From NCBI RefSeq assembly GCF_016651435.1, contig NZ_JAEPRJ010000001.1:2914001-2978000 (forward strand): 64,000 bases of DNA. Direction: 5' to 3'. Below are positions 34,866 to 43,174 of this stretch, piece after piece. The stretch comes from Catonella massiliensis (GTDB taxonomy: Bacteria > Bacillota > Clostridia > Lachnospirales > Lachnospiraceae). Within the stretch, counting starts at the first letter, position 1, and each line of letters opens with the position of its first letter. Both the position numbers and the translations under genes were made by a program. The notes below the pieces were generated by a model. That model was given only the letters and a program-made list of their open reading frames with translations. It had not been told where the DNA came from and did no database searches.

Positions 34866-35804
34866 TTGAGAAAAACAATATTATTTTTACTACTTGGAGT
34901 ATTGCTTTTAACAGGCTGTGGGAATATGGGTAGTACTAAGGAAGCTGTAAGTAATGCTGATTCTAAACCTAAAAAGAAGGTAACAGTAACAACTTCATTT
35001 CTGTACGACATGGTAAATCAGCTTGCAGGTGACATGGTGGATAAAGAGCTTATTATCCCTGCGGGAGAGGATCCTCACCTATATGTAGCAAAGCCTGAGG
35101 ACTTAAAGAAGATAGCAGAGGCTGATTTGCTGCTTTTTCATGGACTGCACTTTGAGGGGAAGATGCAGGAGGTGCTTGAAAAGAAGGGATATGCGGTAGC
35201 ATCCACATTTCCTGAGGACAAAATAGGCAAGATGGAGGAAGATGGGGCGGTAATAATAGATCCGCATTTTTGGTTTGATATAGATCTTTACAAAGAAGCC
35301 ACCGAGAATGCAGGCGCAAAGCTTTCTGAGCTTTTACCTGATAAAAAAGATGAAATAGATAAAAATACAAAAGCTTACTTAGAAAAGCTGTCAGCTCTTG
35401 ATGAAGAAAATAAAAAATCACTTGCAGAGATTCCTGAAGGCGAACGGTACCTGATTACGCCACACGATGCCTTTAATTATTTTTCAAGGAGGTATGGCAT
35501 TGAAGTTGTAGCGCCACAGGGGGTTAGTACAGATTCAGAAGTAGCAAATAAGGATATAGACAAAACTGTGGATTTTATAGTGGAGCATAAGGTCAAAGCT
35601 ATATTTGCAGAATCTACCACAGATCCTGCAAGGATGGAGAAGCTTAAAGAGGCCTGCAGGGCTAAGGGCTTTGATGTAAAGGTTGTAAGCGGCGAGGGAA
35701 ATGAGCTGTTTTCCGACTCGCTTGCAACCGAGGGACAAAGCGGCGATACATACATAGATATGTATAAGCATAATGTTAAACTGATTACTGAGAATTTAAG
35801 ATAA
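34866..35804 (+). CDS. Metal-binding lipoprotein of ABC transporter (TroA/MntA/ZnuA type)
   Basis: A 312-residue cluster-9 solute-binding protein. A lipoprotein signal ends LLLTGC with lipidation at C18. Metal ligands fit the TroA set: H71 in GEDPHLY, H134 in IDPHFWFD, H200 in TPHDAF and D294 or E249 (AESTTD, SGDTYIDMY). There is no His-rich loop, which is commoner in zinc-specific ZnuA, so manganese or iron is at least as likely. The start is TTG 34866, 9 bp after AAGGAG. It is the first gene of a four-gene operon under a promoter with a DtxR-like operator. Confidence 0.9.
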   Translation: MRKTILFLLLGVLLLTGCGNMGSTKEAVSNADSKPKKKVTVTTSFLYDMVNQLAGDMVDKELIIPAGEDPHLYVAKPEDLKKIAEADLLLFHGLHFEGKMQEVLEKKGYAVASTFPEDKIGKMEEDGAVIIDPHFWFDIDLYKEATENAGAKLSELLPDKKDEIDKNTKAYLEKLSALDEENKKSLAEIPEGERYLITPHDAFNYFSRRYGIEVVAPQGVSTDSEVANKDIDKTVDFIVEHKVKAIFAESTTDPARMEKLKEACRAKGFDVKVVSGEGNELFSDSLATEGQSGDTYIDMYKHNVKLITENLR

Positions 35805-35818
35805 AAGGAGTGGTGGGC

Positions 35819-36535
35819 ATGGAAGAAGTGATAGTAAAGGTGGAGGATTTGACCATAGCCTACCACGACAAGCCTGTGCTAAAGGATTGTGATATAGATA
35901 TAATGGCAGGATCGATTACAGCCGTTATTGGACCAAACGGTGCCGGTAAGTCCACCTTGATAAAGGGAATATTGGGACTTCAAAATAAGCTTGCAGGTGA
36001 GATTCTTATCTTGGGAGAGCCCATTAAAAAGGTTCAGAAGAAAATAGCCTATATTCCGCAGACTTCTGAGGTAAACTGGGACTTTCCGACCACTGTTATG
36101 GATGTGGTGCTAATGGGCAGATATGTACACCTAGGCTGGTTTAGACATCCCGGAAGGGAGGATAGGAAAAAGGCAGAGGCTGCGCTAAAAAGAATAGGCA
36201 TGTATGACTATAGGGACAGACAGATATCAAAGCTCTCAGGAGGACAGAGGCAGAGAGTATTTATAGCAAGGTTAATAGCACAGGAGGCGGATATTTACTT
36301 TATGGACGAGCCTCTTGCGGGCATAGATAAGGTTACGGAGAAGGTAATCATAGATTTTATTAAAGAAGAGCAGAAAAAGGGGAAAACTGCAGTAATAGTC
36401 CACCACGACCTCGCCACCATAAGGGAATATTTTGACCATGTTGTAATTATCAACAAAAAGGTAGTAGCCACGGGCAGGGTTAGTGAGGCGTTTACAAATG
36501 AAAACTTAGAAAAGGCGATGATGAAAAATGCTTAA
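35819..36535 (+). CDS. Metal ABC transporter ATPase
   Basis: About 238 residues. Walker A is GPNGAGKST, the Q-loop IPQTSEVNWDFP, the signature LSGGQRQRV, Walker B IYFMDEPLAG and the switch His in VHHDLATI. The SEVNWDFP segment is typical of MntB/TroB-type ATPases. ATG 35819 is preferred over GTG 35810, which overlaps the AAAGGAG ribosome binding site. It powers uptake through the two permeases downstream. Confidence 0.92.
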   Translation: MEEVIVKVEDLTIAYHDKPVLKDCDIDIMAGSITAVIGPNGAGKSTLIKGILGLQNKLAGEILILGEPIKKVQKKIAYIPQTSEVNWDFPTTVMDVVLMGRYVHLGWFRHPGREDRKKAEAALKRIGMYDYRDRQISKLSGGQRQRVFIARLIAQEADIYFMDEPLAGIDKVTEKVIIDFIKEEQKKGKTAVIVHHDLATIREYFDHVVIINKKVVATGRVSEAFTNENLEKAMMKNA

Positions 36536-37415
36536 CATGGACATACTTACAAGCTATTCATTTATCATAGTTGGCAGCGGGACTTTTTTGCTTGCAGCCA
36601 TAGCAGGGGCTGTGGGCTGTATTACAGTACTTAAGGGACAGTCTCTGATAGGAGATGCCATAGGACATGCTGCATTTCCGGGTATAATCCTGTCTTTTAT
36701 GCTTTTTATGCAGAGGGAGCCTGTGCTTTTAACGCTGGGAGCAGTAGCCTCCGGCGCTACAGCCTTCATGCTCATCCAGGTCATAAAGGAGAATTCAAAG
36801 CTTAAATTAGATGCGATACTTGCAGTAGTTTTATCGTCATTTTTTGGAGTGGGAATGGTGCTAAAAAGCTACATTCAGGGTAACAGCAATTATAAAGATG
36901 CTGCTCAGTCGGGGCTTTCAAGCTATATCTTTGGACAGGCAGCATATATAATGAAAGATGATGTGAAGCTCATAGTGTATATTGGTGTTCCTACTTTGCT
37001 TTTGCTTGTTTTATTTTATAAAGAAATCAAGCTGTTTTTATTTGATGAAATATATGCAAAGACCATAGGAATAAGAACGGTTTTGCTGTATGGGATAATT
37101 CTTATAATGACAATGGGAATAATAGCCGCAGGGCTTAAGCTTGTTGGTGCGATCCTCATATCATCACTGCTTATAATACCCGCAATTACAGCTCTTCAAT
37201 GGAGTGAAAAATTCAGTCGGGTACTTATAATAGCGGGTGTGGTTGGCGGAGTATCAGCACTTATCGGAACTTATATTTCAACGGCTTTTAACGGAATGAG
37301 CACAGGTGCAACCATAATACTCATAATGGGAAGCTTTGCAATCATTTCTCTTGTAACAGGGCCGCATGGGATGATAAAGAACCTTAGGATGAGGAGGCAT
37401 GGAGGAAATGATTGA
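36528..37415 (+). CDS. Metal ABC transporter permease 1
   Basis: A 295-residue ABC-3 family permease with about eight transmembrane helices. LKGQSLIGDAIGHAAFPGI near 40 and LKLVGAILISSLLIIPAITA near 200 are the family signatures. It overlaps the ATPase gene by 8 bp and the second permease gene by 17 bp, so translation is coupled. Confidence 0.9.
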   Translation: MLNMDILTSYSFIIVGSGTFLLAAIAGAVGCITVLKGQSLIGDAIGHAAFPGIILSFMLFMQREPVLLTLGAVASGATAFMLIQVIKENSKLKLDAILAVVLSSFFGVGMVLKSYIQGNSNYKDAAQSGLSSYIFGQAAYIMKDDVKLIVYIGVPTLLLLVLFYKEIKLFLFDEIYAKTIGIRTVLLYGIILIMTMGIIAAGLKLVGAILISSLLIIPAITALQWSEKFSRVLIIAGVVGGVSALIGTYISTAFNGMSTGATIILIMGSFAIISLVTGPHGMIKNLRMRRHGGND

Positions 37416-38535
37416 GTCATTAATATCTTACTTTGCCATATCCTACGAGTCTTACTTTGTACTTCTTACAACTGCCGCAGCCTGTGCGGTGTTAAGTCCG
37501 TTTTTGGTCTTAAGGAAGCTTTCAATGGTTTCAGATGCCATTTCGCATTCTGTTTTACTGGGCATAGTTATTGCATTTTTCATAGTAAAGGATGTGGGTT
37601 CTCCGTTTTTAATAGTGGGAGCGGCGATATTTGGCGTGATTACAGTATTTGCGGTAGAATTACTTTCGGGAACAGGACTTGTAAAAAATGATGATGCGGT
37701 TGGTATAGTCTTCCCGATGTTTTTTGCCCTTGCAGTAGTTCTGATTACGAAATTTGCAAGGAATGTACATCTGGATACAGACGTAGTGCTGATGGGAGAG
37801 GTCATCATTGCGCCGTTAAACAGGATAGAATTTATGGGAATCGACCTCTCTAAGGCATTTGTACAGATGGGAATATTGCTTGTGGTAAACTTGCTCTTTG
37901 TCATAATTTTCTTTAAGGAACTTAAGGTAACTACCTTTGACAGAGGGTTTGCAAAGCTTGCAGGGTTTTCTTCGGGAACTTTATTTTATGCACTGATGAC
38001 TCTTTCATCGCTTACAGCGGTTACAGCCTTTGATGCGGTTGGGGCTATTTTAGTGGTTTCGTTTTTGATTACTCCGGGGGCGGCAGCCTATCTTGTAAGC
38101 AAAGATTTGAAGGTGATGATAACCATATCTGTTGGCTATGCGGTTATCAATTCTAGTATAGGCTATGTGCTTTCGCTTCTTATGAATGTATCTATGTCGG
38201 GAATGACGGCAGCAGTCGCAGGAGTTACATTTTTGCTTACCTTTTTGTTTAATAGAGAGGGGCTGATTACTGCTATATTTATAAGGCTTAAGAGAAAGAG
38301 TGAGTTAAAATCCGAACTTTTCCTTACCCATATAGGTAACCATTCAGGCAAAAAGGAGGAAAGAGAGGAGCTGGGCTTAGATTCAATCAGAGACCATCTT
38401 AAGTGGAAACAGGCTGAGGTTGATAAGACAGCAGGAAGACTTATAAATAATGGGTTAATAAGAATAGATACAGATAAGAATATTTATGATTTGACTGAGA
38501 GAGGCAGGGAGAAGTTTGTAGAGATTGGGGAATAA
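37399..38535 (+). CDS. Metal ABC transporter permease 2 with C-terminal winged helix
   Basis: A 378-residue protein. The first 295 residues are an ABC-3 permease (LRKLSMVSDAISHSVLLGI near 40; FDAVGAILVVSFLITPGAAAYL near 215). The last 80 residues are soluble and look like a winged helix: LDSIRDHLKWKQAEVDKTA as recognition region, then a wing (IDTDKNIYDLTERGREKFVE), similar to DtxR-type DNA-binding domains. Such permease-HTH fusions occur in some Firmicutes metal transporters. The domain may sense metal or bind DNA at the membrane. It is the last gene of the operon. Confidence 0.88.
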   Translation: MEEMIESLISYFAISYESYFVLLTTAAACAVLSPFLVLRKLSMVSDAISHSVLLGIVIAFFIVKDVGSPFLIVGAAIFGVITVFAVELLSGTGLVKNDDAVGIVFPMFFALAVVLITKFARNVHLDTDVVLMGEVIIAPLNRIEFMGIDLSKAFVQMGILLVVNLLFVIIFFKELKVTTFDRGFAKLAGFSSGTLFYALMTLSSLTAVTAFDAVGAILVVSFLITPGAAAYLVSKDLKVMITISVGYAVINSSIGYVLSLLMNVSMSGMTAAVAGVTFLLTFLFNREGLITAIFIRLKRKSELKSELFLTHIGNHSGKKEEREELGLDSIRDHLKWKQAEVDKTAGRLINNGLIRIDTDKNIYDLTERGREKFVEIGE

Positions 38536-38572
38536 ATCCTACGGAATATAACACAAAGCCTAATTAAATCAA

Positions 38573-38601
38573 TTGAAAAACTATCACTATAGTGATATAA
38601 T
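38573..38601 (+). promoter_or_regulatory. Promoter with palindromic operator for DUF3990 pair
   Basis: TTGAAA (38573-38578) and TATAAT (38596-38601) are 17 bp apart. The 16-bp perfect palindrome TATCACTATAGTGATA (38582-38597) lies in the spacer and reaches into the -10 box. Autorepression by the XRE-type second gene product is the likely function. Confidence 0.8.
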
Positions 38602-38630
38602 CAAAGCAACCGCAAAAAGGGGGTTAAAAG

Positions 38631-39323
38631 ATGGAAGATTATATCACTATTTTTCATGGTTCAGAGAAAATTATCGAGCATCCAATATGGGGTGAAGGCA
38701 GGAAGAATAATGACTTTGGGATAGGCTTTTATTGTACTGAAAGTCTTGAACTGGCAAAAGAATGGGCAGTATCATCTTTACGCGATGGGTTTGCCAATAA
38801 ATACACACTTGATACCAAATATCTAAATATATTGAATTTAAATAGTTCTGCTTACACTATACTTAACTGGATTGCTGTGTTAGTGGAGCATCGCTTATTT
38901 TCAATTACAACGCCTGTCGCAAGAAAGGCAAAAAGCTATCTTGTTGAAAAGTTTGGCGTAAATGTCAATGCCTTTGATATTATTAGGGGCTATCGTGCGG
39001 ATGATTCATATTTTGACTATGCAGAGTCGTTTATCAATAATGCTATTTCTGTCGAACAGCTTGCACAGGCTATGAAGCTTGGCAAATTAGGAGAGCAGAT
39101 TGTTATCAAATCAAAGTATGCATTTACAAAGCTAAAGTACAAAGGTTTTGAGGTTGCAGAACAGGGAAAATATTATGTACATCGCAAATCGAGAAATGAT
39201 GAGGCTAATAGGCAGTATTTTGAAATGTTGGATAAAGAAAGCGACGGACTATATATTCAGGATATTATAAGAGGAGGCATAACAAATGACAATCCATGCA
39301 TACCAAGAAATATATCTGAGTAA
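38631..39323 (+). CDS. DUF3990 protein, likely ADP-ribosyltransferase-like toxin, pair 1
   Basis: A 230-residue protein with the DUF3990 pattern: ITIFHGSEKIIEHPIW, then NDFGIGFYCTESLELAKEWA, then FDIIRGYRADDSYF and GKLGEQIVIKS. DUF3990 proteins are thought to share the ADP-ribosyltransferase fold, with the His and the GFY segment in the NAD pocket. The function here is inferred to be toxic. The last 38 bp overlap the start of the next gene, an XRE protein, the usual coupling of toxin-antitoxin pairs. Its promoter contains a palindrome suited to autoregulation. A second DUF3990 pair is at 62443-63538. Confidence 0.75.
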   Translation: MEDYITIFHGSEKIIEHPIWGEGRKNNDFGIGFYCTESLELAKEWAVSSLRDGFANKYTLDTKYLNILNLNSSAYTILNWIAVLVEHRLFSITTPVARKAKSYLVEKFGVNVNAFDIIRGYRADDSYFDYAESFINNAISVEQLAQAMKLGKLGEQIVIKSKYAFTKLKYKGFEVAEQGKYYVHRKSRNDEANRQYFEMLDKESDGLYIQDIIRGGITNDNPCIPRNISE

Positions 39324-39927
39324 AGCACAGTCAGTACTTGGGACTGCTTTTGATTACGCTGTAAACGATTGTGGAATATTAGGTGATGACTTTGTAAAAC
39401 TATTTGCAACAAGTTCTGTAAGCAGACATATTGAAAATGGGGAAGCATCCAGTATAGTGGGCAAAAGCGGCATTGAAATTGTGAGAGAAATTGTATTTGA
39501 GACTAAAGGAGAAATACTTGAGGTAGAGGCTAAAGAGTCCTATGGACGTAGTGAGGAGTACTGGATTGGCTGGGTTGTAGCCTATTATCAATGGTATACA
39601 AACAGGAAATTTAGCGAAATATTAAGAGCTGTGTCATTTGAAGATTTACAGAGAATGTACCATACCTTACATGAGGCAGACATAACAAAATCAGCTGAAA
39701 TTATAGACGAGAGGGTGAAGAGCTTTTTTCCTGAAACAAACTTAAAACGGTTTCGTAAAACCTATGGTTGTTCTCAATCAAAATTATCCAAGCTCTCAGG
39801 TGTTAGCCTTCGTTCAATTCAAATGTATGAGCAACGCAATAAAGATATAAACAAAGCAAGTCTTGAAACAGCTTACCGCCTTGCTAAAGTCTTCGGCTGT
39901 GAGGTAGAGGATTTGATTGAGAGATAA
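39286..39927 (+). CDS. Antitoxin-like protein with C-terminal XRE HTH, pair 1
   Basis: A 213-residue protein with two parts. Residues 1-140 (AFDYAVNDCGILGDDFVKLF, then SGIEIVREIV, then YWIGWVVAYYQWYT) resemble the partner protein of the second pair (62443-62877) and are reminiscent of DUF3791. The C-terminus (about 150-213) is an XRE-type helix-turn-helix: LKRFRKTYGCSQSKLSKLSG followed by SLRSIQMYEQ. It would bind the DUF3990 protein and repress the promoter at 38573. The start ATG 39286 follows AGAGGAGG. A hairpin terminator follows the stop. Confidence 0.75.
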   Translation: MTIHAYQEIYLSKAQSVLGTAFDYAVNDCGILGDDFVKLFATSSVSRHIENGEASSIVGKSGIEIVREIVFETKGEILEVEAKESYGRSEEYWIGWVVAYYQWYTNRKFSEILRAVSFEDLQRMYHTLHEADITKSAEIIDERVKSFFPETNLKRFRKTYGCSQSKLSKLSGVSLRSIQMYEQRNKDINKASLETAYRLAKVFGCEVEDLIER

Positions 39928-39930
39928 ATA

Positions 39931-39954
39931 AGCCCTCCGGGTATTCGGAGGGCT
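39931..39954. terminator. Bidirectional terminator
   Basis: AGCCCTCCG and CGGAGGGCT form a 9-bp stem with a 6-nt loop between converging genes. Short A/T tracts lie on both sides. Confidence 0.75.
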
Positions 39955-39982
39955 ATTAAAGTAAAACCATATTTAGCGGAGT

Positions 39983-42871
39983 TTACTTCTTTTTATACCC
40001 TACAGCAAAGCGGGTAAGCCTGCCTGTTGCAAAGGTTATGGTTTTTGTTTTAGAGCTATAAACTGCCTTTGATACTTTTTTAACATTACCCTTTTTGTCA
40101 ATGTAATATATGAGTAAATTTTCAGTTTTTTCTGATTTGCCAAGCTTGTAAGGGATGGATACTGTCACATATCCCTTACCGAGATTGGTTATTTTTGTGC
40201 CGTATTTTCCTGAAATACTGATATCATATACAGGGTGGCTGCCTATAAGCTTCTTTGTCTTAGAGGAAAGTCCTACGGTATTATTGCCTGTTACCTTTAT
40301 ATTTATATCTTCCTCTGTCTGCTTGCTAATCGCTTTAATTGCCTTTGCTTCAAAGCTAAGCCTTACCTTGTTGCCGATAATGTTAAGCGCTTTAACACCT
40401 GATTTAACAATGTCACTAAGGTCAGACTTTGAAAAAGAAGCAACCTTTTTTGAGATGCTTATAACATCAGTGCCTTCGGTAGAAGAGGCTGTATTGTCCT
40501 TGCTTTCTACTTCTTTTACGCTTGTATCATCAGGCTTAGAGGTCTCAACTTTCTTGCTATCAGCCTCGGTATCAGCACCACCGGTAAAGCCGCCACCACC
40601 TGCAAAGCCGCCACCTGCAAAGCCGCCACCTGCAAAGCCACCACCGGCAAAGCCACCACCGGCAAAGCCACCGCCACTAGAAGAATCGCCACCGGCAAAG
40701 CCGCCACCTACAAAGCCACCGCCACTAGAAGAATCGCCCCCAGCGAAGCCGCCACCGGAAGAGCCTCCAACCTCACCGGCAGAGGAGCCGCCCACTGAAC
40801 CATTATTTTCGCCTGTAGGACTGCCTGTACCGGCATTTACACCGGGTCTAAATATAGGAGTGTAAGGTCTTTGTACATCCGTGTTTGCAGGGCCTGCATT
40901 TACGGTCACTGTGACCTCGCCTGAGGCCAGGTTCAGGCCACTAGCCTTATATCTTACCTTGTATTCTCCGCTTGAAAGTCCTGTAACTTCTTTTCCGGGA
41001 CTTGCCAGCCAAGTGCTGCCGCCACTCTTTTGGTATTCCATCTGACGGTTTAGATAGAGGATTTTACCGTCATTGTTATTTGTGCTGCAGTTAACTGCTC
41101 TTAGATTTATAGGCTCTCTGGTATTGATGGGACGAATAAACTGGGGCTCTGAATCCAGTCTGCCATCCACTGTGCTTTTTCTAACGATAGCTATGGGAGT
41201 CTTATAAATTGTTGTAACATTAACAGGAGAAGTGGAGGTTATATCGTGCCAGATACCGTCTCCCACACTGTATTTAAGCCCGGGCTCTACACCTACAAGC
41301 CTGCCCTCCTTAAGCCCTGTAGCTTCAAAGCCAACATCGGGTGTAGCCTCCTTAGCTACGCTTATATGAACAGTCTTTTCGCTGTTTGAGATGTTATATC
41401 CTCTTTTACTTACTGATACAGTAAGGTCAGTATCATTTCTTGATAAAAGCTCCCCTAATTTAAGCTCGTAAATGCCTGCTCCTGTTTTTTTGATATCTGT
41501 AATATGGGCGTCACCAATTTTTACATTGAAAGGGGTAAGCTCTCCTATATCTTCACTAAAAGTAAGCTCTAAGCCCGTAGTGGTACCACCCGCAGCATTT
41601 ATAGGCCTGATTCCCGTAAGCTCGGCGTTTACTGAAGGAACCGCCTTTATAAAGCCTACATTAAAGCCGTAATGATGATAACTGCCACTTGTATTTTTAA
41701 TATCATTTAACTCTTTTAAGGTCGCCTGGCTCCCTGCTATTCTCCTTATCGCACCATGAATCTCATAGTCAGGGACTGAGGCAGGTACAGCTATTTTTAC
41801 CGTAGTATATGACTGATTTGTAGCATTAATCTGGTCTCTTATAATCTTATCGATATCATCCTTTGTCTCTGCAAATATGCCCTGCTTTTTGTAAGCGTAG
41901 TAGAGATATTTACTTCCATCTACCTCTGGTCCGCCTGCAAGAGAATACCCTGTTTCGTGGTCTCTTGATATCATATCAGTATTTATCAAAAAGTATTTAT
42001 AGTTCTTGTCTTCTGCCCAAGGGGTATCGTCCCAGGTGAGGTCAATGTAGTACCACTCTCCATCAAGCTTCACCCTTACCCACTCGTGCAGCACAGGATT
42101 AGAGCCTTTGGTCATGGCTACTATTGTATGGCATTCAACATTCAGGTTATTAAGAATCATGGCAAGGGACTGGGCATAGCCCTGACACACTGCCTTTCCC
42201 TCAATCAAAGCGCCGTAGGCAAAGCTTCTGATATGAGGATTGGAATACTCTATGTGGTCTATGAGATAGTCGTGGACAGCCATTACCTTGTCTACATCGC
42301 TCAAATGCCTGAACTTATCAGCTATTTCAACTACTTTTTTGGAAAGAGCGGTTTCTCCTGCCTGATTTACCACTACAACACATCTGTAAAGGGCATCTCC
42401 ATACTTTGCCCAATACTCGGTGGTTCCAGCCTTTTTGGCGGTCACAAGTCCGTCACTTGTTATAGAGCAGGCACCATCCTGGAGATTGTAGCTTTCGGCA
42501 GTAAATAGCTCATCATAAGGAATCCTTGTCTTTACAAACCATTCCACACCGTGTACTGCTTCACCGTTTGTTCTTTTAAGCTCAAGCTTAAAGGTATCGC
42601 CCACATCTAGGGTGATTTCATGCTCATTTATAAGGATATCCTCGTCCTCAGCCTGAGTATAAGCCCATAGACTGCATATTTTCTCGTGAAGAGTCTGAAG
42701 CTTGCTGTCTGAGAGAGAGGCGAGAGCATTTCTATAATTATTATTATGACCGGAGGTAGCTGCATAAGCCGGGTAAGTGCCGGTCTGTATAAGCAATCCT
42801 GTTGCAAGTAAACCACAGCAAATTCCTCTTGCTGAGAGAGTAAATAATTTCTGGTTCTTATTATTTAACAT
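39983..42871 (-). CDS. Large secreted protein with transglutaminase-like domain and Gly-rich repeats
   Basis: A 962-residue exported protein. The signal peptide (residues 1-38) ends near AYAATS. A bacterial Ig-like domain lies at about 78-170. A transglutaminase-like cysteine protease fold follows, with triad C229 (GKAVCQGYAQ), H262 (VLHEWVRV) and D277 (WYYIDLTWDD). Further beta domains extend to about 690. Glycine-rich GGGFA repeats span about 705-765. The C-terminal 170 residues are a beta module that recurs at the end of the 13416-14948 protein. No LPXTG or SLH anchor is seen. It probably cross-links, cleaves or binds surface peptides; the substrate is unknown. GAAGGAAGG precedes the ATG. 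Confidence 0.82.
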   Translation of the reverse strand: MLNNKNQKLFTLSARGICCGLLATGLLIQTGTYPAYAATSGHNNNYRNALASLSDSKLQTLHEKICSLWAYTQAEDEDILINEHEITLDVGDTFKLELKRTNGEAVHGVEWFVKTRIPYDELFTAESYNLQDGACSITSDGLVTAKKAGTTEYWAKYGDALYRCVVVVNQAGETALSKKVVEIADKFRHLSDVDKVMAVHDYLIDHIEYSNPHIRSFAYGALIEGKAVCQGYAQSLAMILNNLNVECHTIVAMTKGSNPVLHEWVRVKLDGEWYYIDLTWDDTPWAEDKNYKYFLINTDMISRDHETGYSLAGGPEVDGSKYLYYAYKKQGIFAETKDDIDKIIRDQINATNQSYTTVKIAVPASVPDYEIHGAIRRIAGSQATLKELNDIKNTSGSYHHYGFNVGFIKAVPSVNAELTGIRPINAAGGTTTGLELTFSEDIGELTPFNVKIGDAHITDIKKTGAGIYELKLGELLSRNDTDLTVSVSKRGYNISNSEKTVHISVAKEATPDVGFEATGLKEGRLVGVEPGLKYSVGDGIWHDITSTSPVNVTTIYKTPIAIVRKSTVDGRLDSEPQFIRPINTREPINLRAVNCSTNNNDGKILYLNRQMEYQKSGGSTWLASPGKEVTGLSSGEYKVRYKASGLNLASGEVTVTVNAGPANTDVQRPYTPIFRPGVNAGTGSPTGENNGSVGGSSAGEVGGSSGGGFAGGDSSSGGGFVGGGFAGGDSSSGGGFAGGGFAGGGFAGGGFAGGGFAGGGGFTGGADTEADSKKVETSKPDDTSVKEVESKDNTASSTEGTDVISISKKVASFSKSDLSDIVKSGVKALNIIGNKVRLSFEAKAIKAISKQTEEDINIKVTGNNTVGLSSKTKKLIGSHPVYDISISGKYGTKITNLGKGYVTVSIPYKLGKSEKTENLLIYYIDKKGNVKKVSKAVYSSKTKTITFATGRLTRFAVGYKKK
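40578..40760 (-). repeat. 15-bp tandem repeats encoding Gly-rich GGGFA units
   Basis: On the plus strand the unit is about CCACCTGCAAAGCCG, repeated at least five times in direct tandem and then interrupted by two GAAGAATCGCC-containing spacers (the DSSSGGG segments). Units are nearly identical at the DNA level, so copy number may vary between strains. The same DNA on the plus strand reads as a proline-rich false ORF. Confidence 0.8.
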
Positions 42872-43174
42872 TTTTCCGTCCTTCCTTCAATGACTATCTG
42901 TTAATAATGTCGGTTATATCGGCTGATTTGTTGAGTAGTGTATGACTTATAATACAAAGGGTTACATAAATGTATTTGCTAGAAAGACAAAAACTCAAAA
43001 AGTAACCAGTCAAACTATAGTGTATCACAGTTTTTCTCTTTTGTCATTAAAAAATGTAAATTTACAAAGGATCTCATATACATTTAGAGTCCATATCATT
43101 GAATTAAAAGCGTTGTTAGGTTAAAATAGTATACGATATTGAAAGTCATTGATTATTTTACATGATATGGAGGT
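42872..43174. other. Divergent intergenic region
   Basis: The 303-bp AT-rich spacer lies between the minus-strand secreted protein gene and the cardiolipin synthase gene. It must hold both promoters, but I see no clear consensus pair and no gene. Confidence 0.4.

Noticed and set aside
40155..40865. Plus-strand proline-rich 236-codon ORF
   Set aside because: It is the complement of the glycine-rich repeat and C-terminal module of the minus-strand secreted protein. Repetitive Pro/Lys content comes from the repeat, and it has no ribosome binding site.
42942..43124. 60-codon ORF between the secreted protein and cls genes
   Set aside because: AT-rich spacer, no ribosome binding site and no recognisable sequence. 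It probably covers the cls promoter region.
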